Shown here: positions 60,788-64,000 of the stretch, piece by piece | Position numbering within the stretch: position 1 is the first letter of the stretch | Layout: every line of letters starts with the position of its first letter | Source: Morchella semilibera | Taxonomy: Eukaryota > Ascomycota > Pezizomycetes > Pezizales > Morchellaceae | Assembly (NCBI GenBank): GCA_009192285.1 | Contig: WBVU01000003.1 | Location: 2,015,973-2,079,972 of the forward strand | Length of the DNA: 64,000 nt | Direction of reading: 5' to 3' | The notes under the pieces: generated by a model | Databases searched by the model: none | What the model was told of the DNA's origin: nothing | Seen by the model: the letters and a program-made list of their open reading frames with translations, nothing else | Made by a program: the position numbers and the translations under genes

Positions 60788-62618
60788 CTAAGTCGCTTTG
60801 CTCAATGGATCGCTCGCCTTCGCCGCAGCCCAGCTCTCGCGAATTACTGACGCCCTCCTTGCACTTCTCGCCCTGCAATCAAACTGGAATGGCTTTGGCC
60901 TAGAGCTCAAGCCAGAATCATAATCGTAGTAAGGGATGTCAATCTCGTTACCGTCCGCGTCCCTCTTCTTGCTCATCTGGAAACCCCATAGGAGTCTGAT
61001 CGTCAACAAGAAGAGAGAACGTTCGGCGATGTTCATCCCGGGACAGATACGACGGCCAAAGCCAAAGGCTGAGTAGTTCTGGAGACTCGGGTACACGCTG
61101 AGAGGTTCCTTGTATGTGGGGTAGGCGGGGTTGACCCAGCGGTCAGGGTTGTAGGTCTCAGGGTCGGGGTATTGTTCAGGTTCGCGGTGGATTGCCCTGT
61201 TGTGGTATTAATAAAATCATCATATTAAAGGTGGTTAGAGGAGGGTATTCAGATCACATACCAAAGGTTAGCGTGAACAACCGTTCCCTTGGGGAACTTG
61301 TAACCCTCATATTCATCGTCTTTAGTCAACTCGTGTGGCATGCCTGAAATCAATTTGTGAGTAAGAATCCATTAATATCGTTATGAAATGATCAACAAAC
61401 CTCCAGCTAGGACCGGGCGCCATCTAAGGATCTCCTTCATAATGGCTCTGGCATACGGCAAGTTCGGCAGATCATCAAAGTCGGGCATGCGATCGCCACA
61501 GACAGCGTCCAATTCAGCCTGGCCTCTTGCCTGAACATGGGGATGAAGACACATAGCCAGGCAGAAGGTAAGCATAGCTCCAGCAGTAGTACCACTTCCA
61601 GCCTCAAAGAAGGTACCGATCACATAGGCGGACTCATCGCTAGTCAATCCAAACTCCGCCTCATTCTCGAGGAAGGTCTTCATCAGACAGTCAGGAGCGT
61701 TCCCCTTCTCGATTCCAGTGCGGATATCGTCCTGCAGTTCCCTGAACATCTTGATTTCACGGTTGTGCAGCCATCTAGCCTCCCGCTTGAAGGGTGATAG
61801 AAACTCGGGAATGTAGCGCAACAATGGAATAGAATCACAGAGATAGGCACCAGGGGCAGTAACACGCTCAACGGTGTGGACGATGTTATAGATTTCACGG
61901 ACAAAGGGCTCACGGCCGGTTTCGACGGCCTTTCCGAATACGAGGCGGAAGATGATACCGGCGGCATATCGTTCAAAGTGGGTCTCGTAGCTCTCGGGAT
62001 TGTCGAGCATGTCGTTTAGAAGCTTCTTTGTTTCGAGAGACTGGGCTGGTTTGAAAGTATCGACAATCTTTGGCATACCGAGATTGTGCATGAGCTTGCG
62101 TCCTCGTCTCCATGTGTCTATAATGGGTCAGCGAGATGAGAGAGTCATTGAGGAACTGGCTAAATTACCATTGTATGGAAGAAGGAGAGGCCTGAGGTTC
62201 TTTGACAGAAGCTCAGTTGCAAAGTACAGGAACTCTCTAGATGAGTAGATGTTTCCTCGTCCACGGAGGAGATCGTTGGCAATTTTCTCAGTGGAAACAA
62301 CGACGTTGTTCTTTGACCCGACTTGAAACCTATAGATGGAGCCATAGATATCTGCCCATTTCTTGAAGTGGATCCAGCTGTGGGTTTTCGGCAACTGATG
62401 AAGGTTTCCGATAATTGGGACAGCTATCGAGGAGAAGGTCAGTCAAATTAATCTAGTCCCAGGATTCATTGTTACTAACGTGTTGGTCCTGGAGGGACTC
62501 TAGCACATGGCTTCGAGGATTTCAAAGAATTTTCATTCTGGATAGTAAGGTAGGCCTGGTACGCCCTATATGCGAAATATAGGACTGCGCAAGTCGCGCC
62601 AACTACGACGATCTGCAT
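60788..62618 (-). CDS. Cytochrome P450 monooxygenase (microsomal)
   Basis: A heme-thiolate monooxygenase; the substrate is not predictable. Five exons: 62480-62618, 62169-62423, 61401-62117, 61262-61343 and 60788-61196 (1602 nt, 533 aa), all phases consistent. An N-terminal membrane anchor (VVVGATCAVLYFAYRAY) is followed by the Pro-rich hinge VPPGPTPVPIIGNLHQL. The C-helix WRRGRK is present. The I-helix reads FFEAGSGTTAGA, where the usual acidic residue before Thr is Gly. ExxR is in EILRWRP, the PERF-like segment is YNPDRW, and the heme loop is FGFGRRICPG. The C-terminal ~25 residues (RSARRASVIRESW) extend beyond the usual end. No biosynthetic neighbour lies within the window, so there is no sign of a secondary-metabolite cluster on this side. 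The sequence resembles the fungal CYPs often labelled O-methylsterigmatocystin oxidoreductase-like. Confidence 0.93.
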
Positions 62619-62652
62619 GTTGTAATAGAATTTAGGAGTCTGTTGTTCTCTG

Positions 62653-62716
62653 ATGGTCGTTCTCTGGTGTAGGGAAGATGTCGTTCTCTTATGTGGGGAA
62701 GATGTCGTTCTCGATC
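62653..62716. repeat. ~24-bp tandem repeat in the P450 upstream region
   Basis: GATG(G)TCGTTCTCT-rich units, each ending TGT-GGGGAA, occur in two full copies plus a third partial one, 35-98 bases upstream of the P450 ATG, within the leader or proximal promoter. Confidence 0.75.
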
Positions 62717-62783
62717 TTTATTGTAGAAAGGATATTGAGCTTGGATGTGTAGGAAGTGGTTTGAGGTGAGGACATGAGCTCTA

Positions 62784-62790
62784 TTTTATA
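62784..62790 (-). promoter_or_regulatory. TATA-like element of the P450 gene
   Basis: TATAAAA on the minus strand, about 166 bases upstream of the ATG at 62618, just beyond the tandem repeat. The spacing implies a leader of ~130 bases. Confidence 0.4.
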
Positions 62791-64000
62791 TTAACACTCG
62801 ATCTTCGAATTCCCCTCAAGGAACGAGTAAGTATCTTCCCTAAACTTACTGTGTTTGTTTAGGGAACATCACATACTCGGGTTAAGCTACATGCTAATTT
62901 TTTCCGATACTTTCATGGAAGAGTAAGGTTAGATCATCGTAGGGTATACTTGGAGGAAATGGAGGCTGTGGAACCTTTAGGTGATATGATACGGCCTTAC
63001 GGCTTACTTCCCAGACCTCGCCAACATAAAAACAGGTAAGAGCCAGCTAGGTGAACAAGGTTTCCATCTGTTACTACGGACGGCTTTCGGGTAGTGGCAT
63101 CAAGATAACTCGGGATACGGTACAGGCCGAGATGTATTGCCAATATTATGTCTTTATTAAGTCATCTAAACTCAATGCGCCCAATCACCACCAATATATT
63201 CATATAGATATTTGCACAAACGTTTCATGACATAGCTTACTTGTCTAAGCTTCTCAAAGACATGGCGGCTAGGTAAATACAAAACCTCCAATCATGAGAG
63301 TGAAGGAAGTTTTCGGGACTCAGTCAAAAGGTTTCTAGACGGTAAGCTCTCGTCATATCTTTAAACCGCTTCCTGCAGCTGTGGTATTATATTTGCACTT
63401 AGAGGGAGTGGTGAAAAACAAAATCATAAATCTTCGTATTCCTATTGGTAGTTGACATATTAGTTAGACTTCACCGGAAGGTTGATCATTGTCATGCATG
63501 TGTAAATGATTGGTGCAAGCTGAGCTGTGAAACATTTAACTTCGGCTAGATCGGAGCAGCGTTGATCAGACGTTGGACATTGCATATACATGTAAAGTAC
63601 TTTCCTAACGTTTGGATATTGCATGCCATACAAATACGCGCCAAGTCCAAAATTTATGCAATAGTGGTCCATCTTCCAAACGTCAGGAAAATACAGGTAG
63701 TTTAACCAGCCGAATCTAAACATGGCCATAAGTTTATGTTTCTTGGAACGGAGTTACTTTACGCACAAAATTTGAATTCAATCAGGGTTGAAGGCTACAT
63801 TCGGGGTTTGGAGACATGGAGAGAGTCGAGCGGTACTCCTTTCACCGCATATATGGGTCCGAGTCAATTAACGAGTGCTAAGGTGCACAGTAATAATATA
63901 TTGTACTGGGTGGGCAGGAAGTGCACCAACTTGTACCTAGTACTTATGGCACGCCTCAAACATTACCCCGATCTCGTGGGTGTTATAGAGTCTGACGGTA
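62791..64000. other. Intergenic to window end
   Basis: About 1.2 kb. A minus-strand frame at 63460-63729 (89 codons) has an ATG but no recognisable domain or promoter. An ACATGTA occurs at about 63590. Confidence 0.4.

Noticed and set aside
1-64000. tRNA or rRNA genes
   Set aside because: Scanning for B-box-like GGTTCGA stretches with cloverleaf partners and for conserved rRNA segments gave nothing convincing. A covariance-model scan would be decisive.

Overview
The window looks like nuclear DNA of a filamentous ascomycete (Pezizomycotina). Genes carry short introns of about 45-160 bases with GTAAGT/GTATGT-type donors, CTAAC/CTGAC-type branch points and AG acceptors. The recognisable families are typically fungal: a Thi6-type and a Thi20-type thiamine enzyme, a GH71 alpha-1,3-glucanase, an AA9 LPMO, an alkaline ceramidase, a monocarboxylate-type MFS porter and a microsomal P450. 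AACCCTAA (telobox) sites in introns and promoters fit a TTAGGG-telomere fungus. I cannot name the species. Pezizomycetes (truffle/morel relatives) would fit the low gene density but is not proven.

Layout. 1-4.7 kb: an F-box protein with a long disordered N-terminus (minus). 4.7-11.9 kb: gene-poor, with a coiled-coil protein, a cysteine-rich secreted protein and a two-TM protein, all minus. 11.9-13.4 kb: GH71 gene (minus). 15.6-19.9 kb: divergent thiamine pair, THI6-like (minus) and THI20-like (plus), sharing a 270-base promoter region. 19.9-41.6 kb: about 22 kb with one hypothetical gene (27.6-28.3 kb), full of TACATGTA palindromes, hairpins and homopolymer runs. 41.6-46.8 kb: alkaline ceramidase, an apparently intact Tc1/mariner DD34E element inserted upstream of it, and an MFS transporter. 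46.8-55.9 kb: gene-poor, rich in microsatellites and G tracts. 55.9-56.7 kb: AA9 LPMO. 60.8-62.6 kb: P450.

How the genes connect. THI6-like and THI20-like together cover HMP phosphorylation, thiazole salvage, coupling to thiamine phosphate and TenA salvage, so the divergent pair is a functional unit. GH71 (alpha-glucan) and AA9 (polysaccharide oxidation) are secreted wall- or substrate-degrading enzymes. The rest look independent.

Two cross-cutting points. (1) Five genes (F-box, small secreted protein, THI20, MFS, AA9) each need exactly one inserted or deleted base to keep frame, while GH71, THI6, ceramidase, transposase and P450 splice cleanly to full length. This suggests consensus indel errors or recent decay. 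(2) The palindrome TACATGTA is greatly over-represented between genes, absent from the exons I reconstructed, and supplies splice sites in at least three introns. All exon coordinates were worked out by hand from splice signals, frame and family motifs.
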